In this document: in pieces, positions 32,815-40,291 of the stretch
Layout of the letters: the number at the start of each line of letters is the position of its first letter
Position numbering within the stretch: position 1 is the first letter of the stretch
From: Clostridia bacterium
GTDB lineage: Bacteria; Bacillota; Clostridia; TANB77; CAG-508
Direction of reading: 5' to 3'
Assembly (NCBI GenBank): GCA_022798895.1
Contig: JAAWNJ010000008.1
Coordinates: 1 to 40,291, forward strand
DNA length: 40,291 nucleotides
Notes under the pieces: generated by a model
What the model was told of the DNA's origin: nothing
The model's database searches: none
Seen by the model: the letters and a program-made list of their open reading frames with translations, nothing else
Position numbers and translations under genes: made by a program

Positions 32815-33586
32815 TTACGATAATGTCAATATTTCTGGCTCTTTTTCTGTAATTAAAATTGTATTTTCATAATGTGCTGCTAAAGACTCATCTTCTGTTA
32901 CAATTGTCCATCCATCATCTAAGACACAAATGTCTGGTTTTCCTATCATTACCATTGGTTCTATTGCCAGAGTCATGCCAGGTTCTAGTCTTATCCCTCT
33001 TCCTGCTTTTCCATAGTTTGGAATTCCAGGATCTTCATGCATTTCTTCTCCTATTCCATGTCCTTGAAATTCTCTTACTACATTAAACCCATTTTTTTCA
33101 ACGAATTCACCTATTGCATGAGAAATATCACCAATACGATTTCCTTTTACTGCATATCGAATTCCCTCAAAAAAAGCTTGTTTTGTAATATCCACCAATT
33201 TCTTCTTCTGCGGAGTACTATTTCCAACAATAAAAGTTCTTGCAGCATCTCCATGAAATCCATTTTTATAAACTACCAAATCAATGCTGACAACATCTCC
33301 ATCACGGATTACTCGCCTATTAGATGGTATTCCATGAATAATTTCATCATTAATAGAAACACATAAAGTCCCAGGGAAATTAGGTACATCTTTTTCTCCG
33401 ACTTGGATATCCTTTTTGTGCAGGAATGCCACCATGTTCTCTAATAATTTTTTCTGCAAAATGGTCTAAATCCATAGTTGTAATTCCTGGCTTAATATAT
33501 TTTTCAATTTCTTGATACACAAAGCCTGTTAGCTTACAGGCTTCTTTCATTTTTTCAATTTCTTTTTGTGATTTAATTGTTACCAA
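32815..33586 (-). CDS. map: Methionine aminopeptidase, +1 shift at CGG
   Basis: Removes the N-terminal Met from new proteins. It begins at TTG (33586), with AAGGA upstream in the adk tail: MVTIKSQKEIEKMKEACKL. Codons 1-62 end GIPAQKGYPS, then CGG (33398-33400). Skipping the C gives GEKDVPNFPGTLCVSINDEI. Metal ligands follow: DLVVYKNGFHGDAA (Asp pair), HGIGEEMHEDP (His), AIEPM (Glu) and TEDE (Glu). Total about 256 residues, normal. The unshifted product stops after six more codons. It lies between adk and infA as in many Firmicutes, and is an essential gene, so a dead copy is unlikely unless another map exists. Confidence 0.9.
33398..33400 (-). other. In-frame CGG +1 shift site in map
   Basis: Upstream frame TAT CCA AGT CGG; downstream frame GGA GAA AAA GAT (G E K D). 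The extra C is the complement of g33400. The glycine lies in a less conserved loop before FPGTLCVSINDE. Confidence 0.85.
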
Positions 33587-33591
33587 TTTTC

Positions 33592-34260
33592 TTACTTCCT
33601 TTTTGTCATTTCTAAAATAATTTTCACAACTTGTTCTGATGCATTTCCAGCAGTTGGATCTTCAGGTGTAATAGATGTCAAAGCGCCTTTTTCTTCATAA
33701 TATGCAATTAAATCTTTAGACTTCTCACGATATACTTCTAAACGATTTTTAATCGTCTCTTCACTATCATCTATTCTAGTAGATAATGGCGCTCCACAAA
33801 TATCACATATTCCCTCTACCTTAGGTGGTTTAAATTTTGTATTATAAATTGCCCCACATTCCTTATTAGAACATGTTGCTCTATTTAAAATTCTTTCAAT
33901 AATAATTTGGTCTGGAATAATTAATTCAGGTACAAGGGTAATTTTATTTCCTTGTTCTTTTAAGATATCATCTAATGCTTTTGCTTGTTCTATGGTTCTT
34001 GGAAATCCATCTAGTATTATGCCATTTTTAGCATCTTCCCAACTCAATCTATCTTTTACAATATGAATTGTTACTTCATCTGGTACTAATTGTCCTTTTG
34101 AAATATAGCTATTGGCTAATTTTCCAAGTTCTGTCTCCTTTTTTATTTGTTCACGAAATATATCTCCAGTAGATATATGTGGAAGATTAGTCTCTCTTGC
34201 TAATATTTTAGCAGCAGAACCTTTTCCACTCCCTGGTGCTCCTAACATGACAATATACAT
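33592..34260 (-). CDS. adk: Adenylate kinase
   Basis: A 222-residue protein. The P-loop is GAPGSGKGS (residues 7-15); then HISTGDIFREQI and LDGFPRTIEQA; the LID has a four-Cys zinc site (CSNKECG and CDICGAP), as in many Gram-positive Adk proteins. It interconverts ATP + AMP and 2 ADP. GGGAG precedes the ATG. It sits between secY and map, the normal order. Confidence 0.97.
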   Translation of the reverse strand: MYIVMLGAPGSGKGSAAKILARETNLPHISTGDIFREQIKKETELGKLANSYISKGQLVPDEVTIHIVKDRLSWEDAKNGIILDGFPRTIEQAKALDDILKEQGNKITLVPELIIPDQIIIERILNRATCSNKECGAIYNTKFKPPKVEGICDICGAPLSTRIDDSEETIKNRLEVYREKSKDLIAYYEEKGALTSITPEDPTAGNASEQVVKIILEMTKRK

Positions 34261-34284
34261 AGATTATCTCCCTTCACGCATTTT

Positions 34285-34423
34285 GGACGGAACTTAAATT
34301 AGTCCGTCCTTCACTGCTTATTATCATTTTCATTCATAATTCGAAAAAGAATTAGCATAGTGCTAGGCGGACAAAATTGAAATTAATGAGGTTGTACTAA
34401 AGTACGTTGATTTAATTTCAATT
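34285..34423. repeat. Hairpin-rich spacer between secY and adk
   Basis: GGACGGA...TCCGTCC (34285-34309) is a compact hairpin. AATTGAAATTAA (34375-34386) pairs with TTAATTTCAATT (34412-34423), and inside it GTAC-taaa-GTAC. The inner part (TTGTACTAAAGTACGTTGA) resembles the centre of the 37433-37477 element (CTATACTAAGGTATGTTGA). No gene is seen. Confidence 0.65.
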
Positions 34424-34461
34424 GAAGTCCAACAACGCAATATACTGATTATCTTTCGAAT

Positions 34462-35784
34462 TTAATCTAAAAATCCCTTGTAGTGTCTCATAACTAATAA
34501 AGACTCTAATTGTTGTACCATTTCTAATGCAACACCTACTACAATTAAGATAGAAGTTCCACCAAATGTTAAATCTACATTTGGAATAAATCTAGTTAAC
34601 ATTGGTAAAATAGCAATAATTGCTAAGAAAAGTCCTCCAAACCACAATAGTTTTGAGATTACAGAGCCTAAATAGTCTGCTGTTGGCTTTCCAGCTCTAA
34701 TACCTGGAATAAATCCACCATTTTTCTTAATATTATTAGCCACCTCTGCTGGATTGAAAGTTGCATAGGTATAAAAGAATGTAAATCCAACAATTAATAG
34801 TAAATATACAATAGCATTTGCAATGGTATACCCAACTGGTACTCCTGCTGATGAAGTAGCAATTGAGAAATTATAAATCACTGACCAGAAACCTGTTTGA
34901 CTTGCAATATCTGGTACAAACATTTGAATAATCATAGCTGGGAATGTCATAAATGATGAGGCAAAGATAATTGGCATAACACCTGCCATTGCTAATTTCA
35001 ATGGAATGTGTGTATTTTGTGCTCCAACCATTCTTCTTCCTACTACCTTTTTAGCATATTGTACAGGAATTCTTCTTTCAGCTTGTTGTACAAAGATTAC
35101 TCCCGCAATTAATATAATTGCTCCAATAATAACACCTAGTGCCATTAATAATCCTGTTGTACTGAAAGTTCCTGATCCCATAATTAAGTTCCAAATAGTA
35201 GTAACTGCACTTGGAAGTCCTGAAATAATACCTACGAAAATAATCATAGAAATACCATTTCCAACTCCTTTTTCTGTGATTTGTTCTCCAAGCCACATTA
35301 AAAGAGCTGTTCCTGCCATTAATGAAATAACTACTAGTGCTCCTGTTGCAAATCCTTCTCCTACGAAGATTCCAGAAGATTTATATGATAGGTATAAACC
35401 AATTCCTTCAATTAAGGCAAGTATTACTGTTAACAATTTGGTATACTTGTTAATTTTATTTCTTCCTTCTTCTCCTCCCTCTTTCATTAATCTTTCTAGG
35501 CTAGGAATAACCATACCTAATAATTGGATAACAATAGAGGCTGTAATGTATGGAGTAATAGACATAGCAAAGATAGAGAATCTTGAAAAAGCTCCACCTG
35601 AGATTAAGTTAATTAATCCTGCCATTCCATTAGCACCTGACATAGCTTCATTTAATTTAAATGTATCAACACCTGGAATTGTAATAAAGCAACCAAGTCT
35701 AAATAATACGATTAATAATAGAGTATATAAAATTCTCTTTCTTACATCTGGTGTTTTCAATGCGTTAATAATCGTTTTAAACAT
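34462..35784 (-). CDS. secY: Protein translocase subunit SecY
   Basis: A 440-residue protein with ten membrane helices. Family motifs are RILYTLLLIVLFRLGCFITIPGVD, FSIFAMSITPYITASIVIQLL and the cytoplasmic loop QQAERRIPVQYAKKVVGRR (outline). It forms the Sec export channel with SecE and SecG. Its ATG overlaps the rplO stop by one base (TAATG), implying translational coupling. Confidence 0.98.
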   Translation of the reverse strand: MFKTIINALKTPDVRKRILYTLLLIVLFRLGCFITIPGVDTFKLNEAMSGANGMAGLINLISGGAFSRFSIFAMSITPYITASIVIQLLGMVIPSLERLMKEGGEEGRNKINKYTKLLTVILALIEGIGLYLSYKSSGIFVGEGFATGALVVISLMAGTALLMWLGEQITEKGVGNGISMIIFVGIISGLPSAVTTIWNLIMGSGTFSTTGLLMALGVIIGAIILIAGVIFVQQAERRIPVQYAKKVVGRRMVGAQNTHIPLKLAMAGVMPIIFASSFMTFPAMIIQMFVPDIASQTGFWSVIYNFSIATSSAGVPVGYTIANAIVYLLLIVGFTFFYTYATFNPAEVANNIKKNGGFIPGIRAGKPTADYLGSVISKLLWFGGLFLAIIAILPMLTRFIPNVDLTFGGTSILIVVGVALEMVQQLESLLVMRHYKGFLD

Positions 35785-36218
35785 TAGATCACCTCAGCCT
35801 TTCCTCCTAAAGCTTCAATTTTTTCTTTTGCAGCTTTAGTAAATCTTACGGCTTTGACATTTACTTTCTTCTCTAAATTACCTGTTGCAATAATGACAAT
35901 ACCGTCATTTGCTTTACGAATGATACCATCTTCAATTAAGCTTTCAGCTGTAACATCTTCTTTGCTCGATTTATTAAGCATAGTAAGTGTTACTTCTGTG
36001 TAATTGTTAGCAAAAATATTAGTAAATCCTCTTTTTGGTAATCTTCTATATAATGGTGTTTGACCTCCTTCAAATCCTCTTCTAACTCCTCCACCACTTC
36101 TTGCTTTTTGTCCTTTATGTCCTCTTCCAGAAGTTTTTCCAAGACCTGAACCAACGCCACGACCAACTCTAGTTCTTGTTTGTGTTTTTTGTGCTGGTTT
36201 TAATTCGTCTAAATTCAT
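35784..36218 (-). CDS. rplO: 50S ribosomal protein L15
   Basis: A 144-residue protein: [20 protein letters not shown], then [20 protein letters not shown] and [15 protein letters not shown], typical of L15. It binds 23S rRNA late in 50S assembly. Upstream, where rpmD (L30) normally lies, there are only repeats. Confidence 0.98.
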   Translation of the reverse strand: MNLDELKPAQKTQTRTRVGRGVGSGLGKTSGRGHKGQKARSGGGVRRGFEGGQTPLYRRLPKRGFTNIFANNYTEVTLTMLNKSSKEDVTAESLIEDGIIRKANDGIVIIATGNLEKKVNVKAVRFTKAAKEKIEALGGKAEVI

Positions 36219-36246
36219 TTTGCGATTACACCTCCTATTTTTTATT

Positions 36247-36384
36247 TAAGTTTTCTATCGGGGACAGAGTTTTCCCCTTTGTCTTTCTACTAAAGATAAG
36301 CTCTGTCCCACGCCGGGTTCTTATCCTTTTAGGATGAGATGTGTCCCCGCTGGGACTTACTCTTTTTTCTGTCCCCGTTGGATT
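36247..36384. repeat. Family B repeat, copy 3 (compound, in place of rpmD)
   Basis: AAGTTTTCTATCGGGGACAGA, inner TTTTCCCCTTTG, then three right ends in a row (CTCTGTCCCACGCCGGGTT, GTGTCCCCGCTGGGA, CTGTCCCCGTTGGAT). It looks like a full element followed by two partial ones. It fills the rplO-rpsE gap, with no L30 gene. Confidence 0.85.
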
Positions 36385-36391
36385 TTTCATT

Positions 36392-36883
36392 TTATAGAAT
36401 ATCTGCTACAGCTTTTCCTCTTTTATGAGCAATTTGTTCAGCTGTTTTCATGCTCTTTAATCCTTCTAATGTAGCATATACTACGTTTCTTGGGTTATTT
36501 GTTCCAATAACCTTTGTTCTAATATCTTTATATCCAGCAAGCTCTAATACTGGTCTTACGCTACCACCTGCGATAACTCCAGAACCTTCTTGTGCTGGCT
36601 TTAATACAACACTAGCACTTCCAAATTTTCCAACATATTCATGAGGAATTGTTGTTCCTACAACTGGAACTTCAATTAAATTCTTTTTAGCTTCCTCAAT
36701 TGCTTTCTTAATAGCATCTGGAACTTCGGCTGCTTTACCATTGCCTACACCAACGTGTCCGTTTTCGTCACCAACAACAACAACAGCACTAAATCTAAAA
36801 TTTCTACCACCTTTTACAACTTTTGCTACTCTGTTGATTGCAACTACTTTTTCTTTTAATTCTGATGTATTTTCTGATTGCAC
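36392..36883 (-). CDS. rpsE: 30S ribosomal protein S5
   Basis: A 163-residue protein with [40 protein letters not shown] and the C-terminal [19 protein letters not shown]5 affects decoding accuracy. It starts at GTG (36881-36883), eight bases after AAGGAGGG. Confidence 0.97.
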   Translation of the reverse strand: MQSENTSELKEKVVAINRVAKVVKGGRNFRFSAVVVVGDENGHVGVGNGKAAEVPDAIKKAIEEAKKNLIEVPVVGTTIPHEYVGKFGSASVVLKPAQEGSGVIAGGSVRPVLELAGYKDIRTKVIGTNNPRNVVYATLEGLKSMKTAEQIAHKRGKAVADIL

Positions 36884-36928
36884 TTTATTTTCCCTCCTTT
36901 TTTAATACTTAACATCGTTCTTCTCTAA

Positions 36929-36986
36929 TGGGGACACATCTTTCCCCTTAGTATTCCTTTAGGGACAAGGTATGTCCCCACTGAGT
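36929..36986. repeat. Family B repeat, copy 4 (rpsE-rplR spacer)
   Basis: GGGGACACATCTTTCCCCTT at the left, TTTAGGGACAAGG inside, and TATGTCCCCACTGAGTT at the right. The right end touches the rplR stop codon. Closest to copy 2. Confidence 0.88.
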
Positions 36987-37345
36987 TAGAATTCTAGTCC
37001 ATTCTCCCTTGCGGCTTCAGCTAACTCTTTTACTACTCCATGATAAATGTATCCGCCTCTATCAAAAACAACTTCTTTGATTTTTTTATCTTGAGCTCTT
37101 TTTGCTATTAAAGCTCCTACTTCCTTAGCTGCTTCTTTATTAGCGTGTTTTGTTTTTACTTCTTTATCTAAAGTAGATGCTTGAGCTAAAGTATTTCCAG
37201 CTACATCATCAACAATTTGCACATATAAATTAGCGTTGCTTCTATATACACATAATCTAGGACGCTCTGCTGTTCCTGAAATTTTATTACGAACTCTAAT
37301 ATGTCTTCTTTCTCTTTCAAGCTTTCTATTGATCTTCTTAATCAT
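36986..37345 (-). CDS. rplR: 50S ribosomal protein L18
   Basis: A 119-residue protein: [35 protein letters not shown] and [20 protein letters not shown]. It binds 5S rRNA with L5 (rplE, encoded nearby). Its stop abuts a family B repeat. Confidence 0.97.
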   Translation of the reverse strand: MIKKINRKLERERRHIRVRNKISGTAERPRLCVYRSNANLYVQIVDDVAGNTLAQASTLDKEVKTKHANKEAAKEVGALIAKRAQDKKIKEVVFDRGGYIYHGVVKELAEAARENGLEF

Positions 37346-37393
37346 TATTTTCTCCTTTCTACTAATGTAACAGCATTAGTATATTGACTATTC

Positions 37394-37518
37394 AAATTTG
37401 GAATTTAAAGCAAGTATAACAAGGCAACCAAGCAAAAATTTTTGAAACTATACTAAGGTATGTTGAAAAAATTTTTGTGAAGATTAACAAAGTTAGACGA
37501 AGCTTAAAATTTCAAATT
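37394..37518. repeat. Nested inverted repeat between rplR and rplF
   Basis: CAAAAATTTTT (37433-37443) is the exact complement of 37467-37477, with ATAC...GTAT inside. An outer, imperfect stem joins ~37394-37408 (AAATTTGGAATTTAA) to ~37504-37518 (TTAAAATTTCAAATTT). The left flank TTAGTATATTGA recalls the end of the 11886-12076 element. No gene. Confidence 0.65.
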
Positions 37519-38058
37519 TTATTTCTTACCAGCTTTACCTTCCTTACGTCTAATATGTTCTTCAGCATATTTAATACCTTTACCTCTATATACCTCTGGA
37601 GGTCTTTTTGTTCTAATAACAGCTGCTGTTTGACCAACTACTTCTTTATCAATTCCTCTAACAGTGATATGGTTTGCATCTGCTAAATCAAAAGTAATTC
37701 CTGCTGGTGGTTCAATCTCAACATTGTGAGAGTAACCTAAATTCATAACTAATTTATTTCCTTGTTTTTGAGCTCTATAACCAACACCATTAATTTCTAG
37801 CTCTCTTTTGAATTCATGAACAACTCCTTCAATCATATTATTAATTAAAGTTCTTGTTAATCCATGTAAGCTTCTATTTTCAGCTTCATCATTAGGTCTA
37901 GTAACATGAATAGTGTTTTCTTCCATTGTTATAGTCATATTTTTGTGTAAGTCTCTTTCTAATGTTCCTTTTGGTCCTTTTACAGTAATATGGTGATCAT
38001 TTAAAGTAACTTCAACACCTTCTGGTACTGTAATAGGTTTATTTCCTATTCTTGACAT
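37519..38058 (-). CDS. rplF: 50S ribosomal protein L6
   Basis: A 179-residue protein: MSRIGNKPITVPEGVEVTLN at the start, GVGYRAQKQGNKLVMNLGYS in the middle and RPPEVYRGKGIKYAEEHIRR at the end. It lies near the factor-binding centre of the 50S subunit. Confidence 0.98.
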   Translation of the reverse strand: MSRIGNKPITVPEGVEVTLNDHHITVKGPKGTLERDLHKNMTITMEENTIHVTRPNDEAENRSLHGLTRTLINNMIEGVVHEFKRELEINGVGYRAQKQGNKLVMNLGYSHNVEIEPPAGITFDLADANHITVRGIDKEVVGQTAAVIRTKRPPEVYRGKGIKYAEEHIRRKEGKAGKK

Positions 38059-38090
38059 TTCCTTTCACCTCTTTGCTTTTTATTTCCTTT

Positions 38091-38216
38091 CACAATCTCG
38101 CTTTGCTCGATTGCATAAGTTATCTGTAACTCGCTTTGCTTCGTTTCACTACGCATAAGTTATTCGTAACTCACTTCGTTCAAACGACTAACTTAGCTCC
38201 ATACAGCTAACGCTAC
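38091..38216. repeat. Family C palindromic repeat, copy 4 (two units)
   Basis: CAATCTCGCTTTGCTCGATT and GCATAAGTTATCTGTAACTCG, then CTACGCATAAGTTATTCGTA and CTCACTTCGTTCAAACGACT. The two units contain AGTTA-N4-TAACT hairpins. It fills the rplF-rpsH gap and ends next to the rpsH stop. Confidence 0.88.
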
Positions 38217-38615
38217 TTACCAAATATAAGCTAATACTTCTCCTCCAAGTCCTTCTTTTCTTGCTTCTCTATCTGTTTTTATTCCTTTTGAAGTAGAAAT
38301 TAAAGCAACTCCTAAGCCATTTAGAACTTGTGGTAATTCTTCTTTAGACGCATAAACTCTTAAACCTGGTTTGCTAATTCTTTTCAAACCATCAATTACT
38401 CTTGCGCCTGTTTCATCATATTTTAATGTGATACGAATCACACCTTGACTATTTTCATTAATTTCTTCATAAGCAGCAACATATCCTTCTTTAAATAAGA
38501 TATCAGCAATTGCTTTTTTCATATTTGAGCTAGGTATATCAACTGTTTTATGTTTTTGACTGTTAGCATTTCTAATTCTTGTTAACATATCTGCGATTGG
38601 GTCAGTTGTGTTCAT
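38217..38615 (-). CDS. rpsH: 30S ribosomal protein S8
   Basis: A 132-residue protein: [34 protein letters not shown] and [16 protein letters not shown]8 organises the central domain of 16S rRNA and in many bacteria represses the spc operon. Confidence 0.98.
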   Translation of the reverse strand: MNTTDPIADMLTRIRNANSQKHKTVDIPSSNMKKAIADILFKEGYVAAYEEINENSQGVIRITLKYDETGARVIDGLKRISKPGLRVYASKEELPQVLNGLGVALISTSKGIKTDREARKEGLGGEVLAYIW

Positions 38616-38632
38616 TTATTTTTCCCTCCTTT

Positions 38633-38818
38633 TTACCAACTTGCCTTTTTCACTCCTGGAATTTCTCCCTTATGAGCTAATTCTCTAAAACAAACACGGC
38701 AAATTCCGAATTTTCTAATATATGCATGTGGTCTTCCACAAATTTTGCAACGATTATATTCTCTTGTTTTGTATTTTTGTTCTCTTTGTTGTTTTACCTT
38801 TAAAGACTTTTTAGCCAT
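38633..38818 (-). CDS. rpsN: 30S ribosomal protein S14, zinc type
   Basis: A 61-residue, short zinc-binding form (rpsN1/rpsZ): [20 protein letters not shown] supplies the four Cys, then [18 protein letters not shown]. Standard place between rplE and rpsH. Confidence 0.97.
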   Translation of the reverse strand: MAKKSLKVKQQREQKYKTREYNRCKICGRPHAYIRKFGICRVCFRELAHKGEIPGVKKASW

Positions 38819-38839
38819 GAATTTCTCCTTTCTTTTCGT

Positions 38840-39379
38840 CTACCCTTGGAATGGCATTCCTAATAATGAAAGTAACTCTTTAGCTTCTTCATCATTTTTT
38901 GCAGTAGTAACGAAAATAATATCCATACCTCTAATTTTATCAATTTTATCATATTCGATTTCTGGGAAAATTAATTGTTCTTTAATTCCCATTGAGTAGT
39001 TTCCTCTTCCATCAAAAGAATTGGCTGAAACACCTCTAAAATCTCTAACTCTTGGTAATGCTGTATTAAATAGTTTGTAAGCAAAATCATACATTTTTCC
39101 ACTTCTTAATGTAACTTTGCATCCCACATTAACGCCTTCTCTAAGTTTGAAAGCTGCAATGGCCTTTTTAGCCTTTGTAATAATTGGCTTTTGACCAGTG
39201 ATAATTGTTAAATCATTTACTGCATTTTCTAATGATTTTGGATTATCTTTTATATCTCCTAAACCAATGTTAATTACTATTTTCTCTAATTTAGGAACTT
39301 CCATTACTGACTTATAATTAAATTTTTTCATCATTGCTGGTATAATTTCTTTTTGATATTGTTCTCTTAATATTTCCAT
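38840..39379 (-). CDS. rplE: 50S ribosomal protein L5
   Basis: A 179-residue protein: [38 protein letters not shown] and [20 protein letters not shown]. It binds 5S rRNA and contacts the P-site tRNA. AGGAGG lies 13 bases before the ATG, a rather long spacing. Confidence 0.98.
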   Translation of the reverse strand: MEILREQYQKEIIPAMMKKFNYKSVMEVPKLEKIVINIGLGDIKDNPKSLENAVNDLTIITGQKPIITKAKKAIAAFKLREGVNVGCKVTLRSGKMYDFAYKLFNTALPRVRDFRGVSANSFDGRGNYSMGIKEQLIFPEIEYDKIDKIRGMDIIFVTTAKNDEEAKELLSLLGMPFQG

Positions 39380-39400
39380 AAGTCTTTACAGACCTCCTTT

Positions 39401-39709
39401 CTATTTCAATTTTGCTCCACATTTTTTGCAAACACGTACTTTGCTATCTCCTTCAACTAGATATCCTACTCTAGTTGCTTTATTACATTTTGGACATACT
39501 ACGTTTACTTTGCTACTATGTATACTACATTCTACTGGGATAATTCCTCCCTCTTCACCTTGTTTTCTAGGTTTAACGTGTTTTTTGCGAATGTTAACAC
39601 CTTTGACAACTACTTTTTGTGTCTTAGGAATTACTTCTAAAACTTCTCCTGTTTTTCCTTTATCATTTCCAGATAAAACTTTAACATTGTCACCTTTTTT
39701 GATTTTCAT
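39401..39709 (-). CDS. rplX: 50S ribosomal protein L24
   Basis: A 102-residue protein: KIKKGDNVKVLSGNDKGKTG (KOW motif), KGVNIRKKHVKPRKQGEEGG and a Cys-containing end (CPKCNKATRV, CKKCG) that looks like a zinc ribbon. It is an early assembly protein of the 50S subunit. Confidence 0.97.
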   Translation of the reverse strand: MKIKKGDNVKVLSGNDKGKTGEVLEVIPKTQKVVVKGVNIRKKHVKPRKQGEEGGIIPVECSIHSSKVNVVCPKCNKATRVGYLVEGDSKVRVCKKCGAKLK

Positions 39710-39734
39710 TTATTTTTCACCTCTTTATTTCAAG

Positions 39735-39879
39735 TTTTCGTGTCTTTCTTTTAAAGAGCTACGATTTCATCTTTGTAACACTCATACAGCTTTTTCAGCT
39801 GTCTTCGCTAACAAATATTTCAATCTCGCATCTTTAATCCGTATCGCTCTAATGTCTACTAGACATTTTCGCTAACGGC
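39735..39879. repeat. Spacer with tandem hairpins between rplN and rplX
   Basis: No gene. On the minus strand two units begin GTTAGCGAA and contain AATGTCTA-g-TAGACATT and ACAGCT-gaaaa-AGCTGT. Each is followed by a similar tail (ACGGATTAAAGATGCGAGAT and GTTACAAAGATGAAATCGTA). This looks like a further palindromic repeat type, not clearly one of families A-C. Confidence 0.6.
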
Positions 39880-40248
39880 TTAAAGAACCTCTGGAGCTAA
39901 TGATAAAATTTTCATATACTCTCCATCTCTTAATTCTCTAGCTACAGGTCCGAAGATACGAGTTCCTTTTGGTGTTTTATCTTCTTTGATAATTACAGCT
40001 GCATTTTCGTCAAACCTTACATAAGAACCATCTGCTCTTCTAATTGGCTTTTTAGTTCTTACAACAACAGCTTTTACAACATCACCTTTTTTTACAACAC
40101 CACCTGGTATAGCTGCTTTTACAGAAGCAACAATAATATCGCCTACACCAGCATATTTTCTATATGAACCACCTAAACATCTAATACACATAATTTCTCT
40201 TGCACCAGTGTTATCAGCAACTTTTAAGATACTTTGTTGTTGTACCAT
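39880..40248 (-). CDS. rplN: 50S ribosomal protein L14
   Basis: A 122-residue, standard-length protein: [39 protein letters not shown] and [17 protein letters not shown]. It forms an intersubunit bridge. The ATG at 40248 follows AAGGAG; eleven upstream codons are open but lack a ribosome site. Confidence 0.98.
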   Translation of the reverse strand: MVQQQSILKVADNTGAREIMCIRCLGGSYRKYAGVGDIIVASVKAAIPGGVVKKGDVVKAVVVRTKKPIRRADGSYVRFDENAAVIIKEDKTPKGTRIFGPVARELRDGEYMKILSLAPEVL

Positions 40249-40267
40249 TACAATCTCCTTTCTAAAC

Positions 40268-40291
40268 TCTAACGATGACACATCTTTCCCC
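40268..40291. repeat. Family B repeat, copy 5 (cut by window edge)
   Basis: TCTAACGATGACACATCTTT then CCCC matches the left end of copies 2 and 4. It lies upstream of rplN, as expected for a repeat in the rpsQ-rplN spacer. Confidence 0.7.

Noticed and set aside
11117..33400. The five frame breaks as ordinary sequencing or assembly errors, or as pseudogenes
   Set aside because: Random indels fall mainly in homopolymers and vary in base and place. All five here are an added C before GGN, and no other in-frame CGG exists in the window. The genes are full length and conserved on both sides. A systematic error remains possible and needs raw reads.
11117..33400. CGG simply reassigned to another amino acid
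   Set aside because: A three-base reassignment would not change the frame, but at every one of these sites the downstream coding frame is displaced by one base.
36219..36391. A hidden rpmD (L30) gene
   Set aside because: The gap is 173 bases of repeat sequence with no open frame encoding an L30-like protein.

Overview
This window looks like the chromosome of an AT-rich, spore-forming Gram-positive anaerobe, probably an uncultured gut-type member of the Clostridia. The signs are strong A/T third-position codon use, AGGAGG-type ribosome binding sites, sporulation and germination genes (spoIVA, a gerA-type operon, sleB), formate-tetrahydrofolate ligase, an Asp23/AmaP module and the classic Firmicutes spc/alpha ribosomal protein order. 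No rRNA or tRNA gene was seen.

Layout. 1-320: a secreted-protein gene cut by the left edge, divergent from a small XRE regulator. 684-7533 (minus): sleB, fhs, a PAP2-like membrane protein, xseB, a PepSY-like anchored protein, xseA, nusB, a DUF2273 protein, amaP and asp23. 7674-15892 (minus): fmt, a GC-rich hfq-like island, def, priA, a cytidylate-kinase-like gene, rpoZ, yicC, a lysine-rich/acidic membrane protein and dprA, followed by folD. 17635-24375 (plus): spoIVA and the gerAA-gerAB-gerAC operon, with likely sigma-E and sigma-G promoters, plus a small membrane protein. 24488-25685 (minus): a prepilin-like protein with a formylglycine-enzyme/C-type-lectin-like tail. 26118-28782 (minus): rnr, a candidate structured RNA and secG. 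28811 to the right edge (minus): rplQ, rpoA, rpsD, rpsK, rpsM, rpmJ, infA, map, adk, secY, rplO, rpsE, rplR, rplF, rpsH, rpsN, rplE, rplX, rplN, with rpmD absent.

The main discovery is about decoding. Five otherwise intact genes (priA, folD, map, gerAB and the prepilin-like gene) each contain one +1 frameshift, and all five have the same form: an extra C directly before a GGN glycine codon, so that the upstream frame presents the codon CGG. I checked every CGG triplet I could find on the coding strand of all the genes here (roughly 11,600 codons). In-frame CGG occurs only at these five sites and never as an ordinary arginine codon. Skipping the C, or reading CGGN as one glycine unit, restores a conserved glycine wherever the family allows a judgement: the PriA Walker A, the FolD VAIGKP motif, the GerAB FPG motif and the prepilin cleavage glycine. 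The best explanation is that CGG is not a normal arginine codon in this organism and instead causes +1 frameshifting or four-base decoding as glycine. A systematic sequencing artefact is the main alternative.

The second theme is repeats. At least three families of palindromic intergenic repeats fill the spacers. Some run into genes and supply the last codons and stop (folD, rnr). One family is found here only in the ribosomal protein operon. A separate ~190-bp nested inverted repeat lies upstream of priA.
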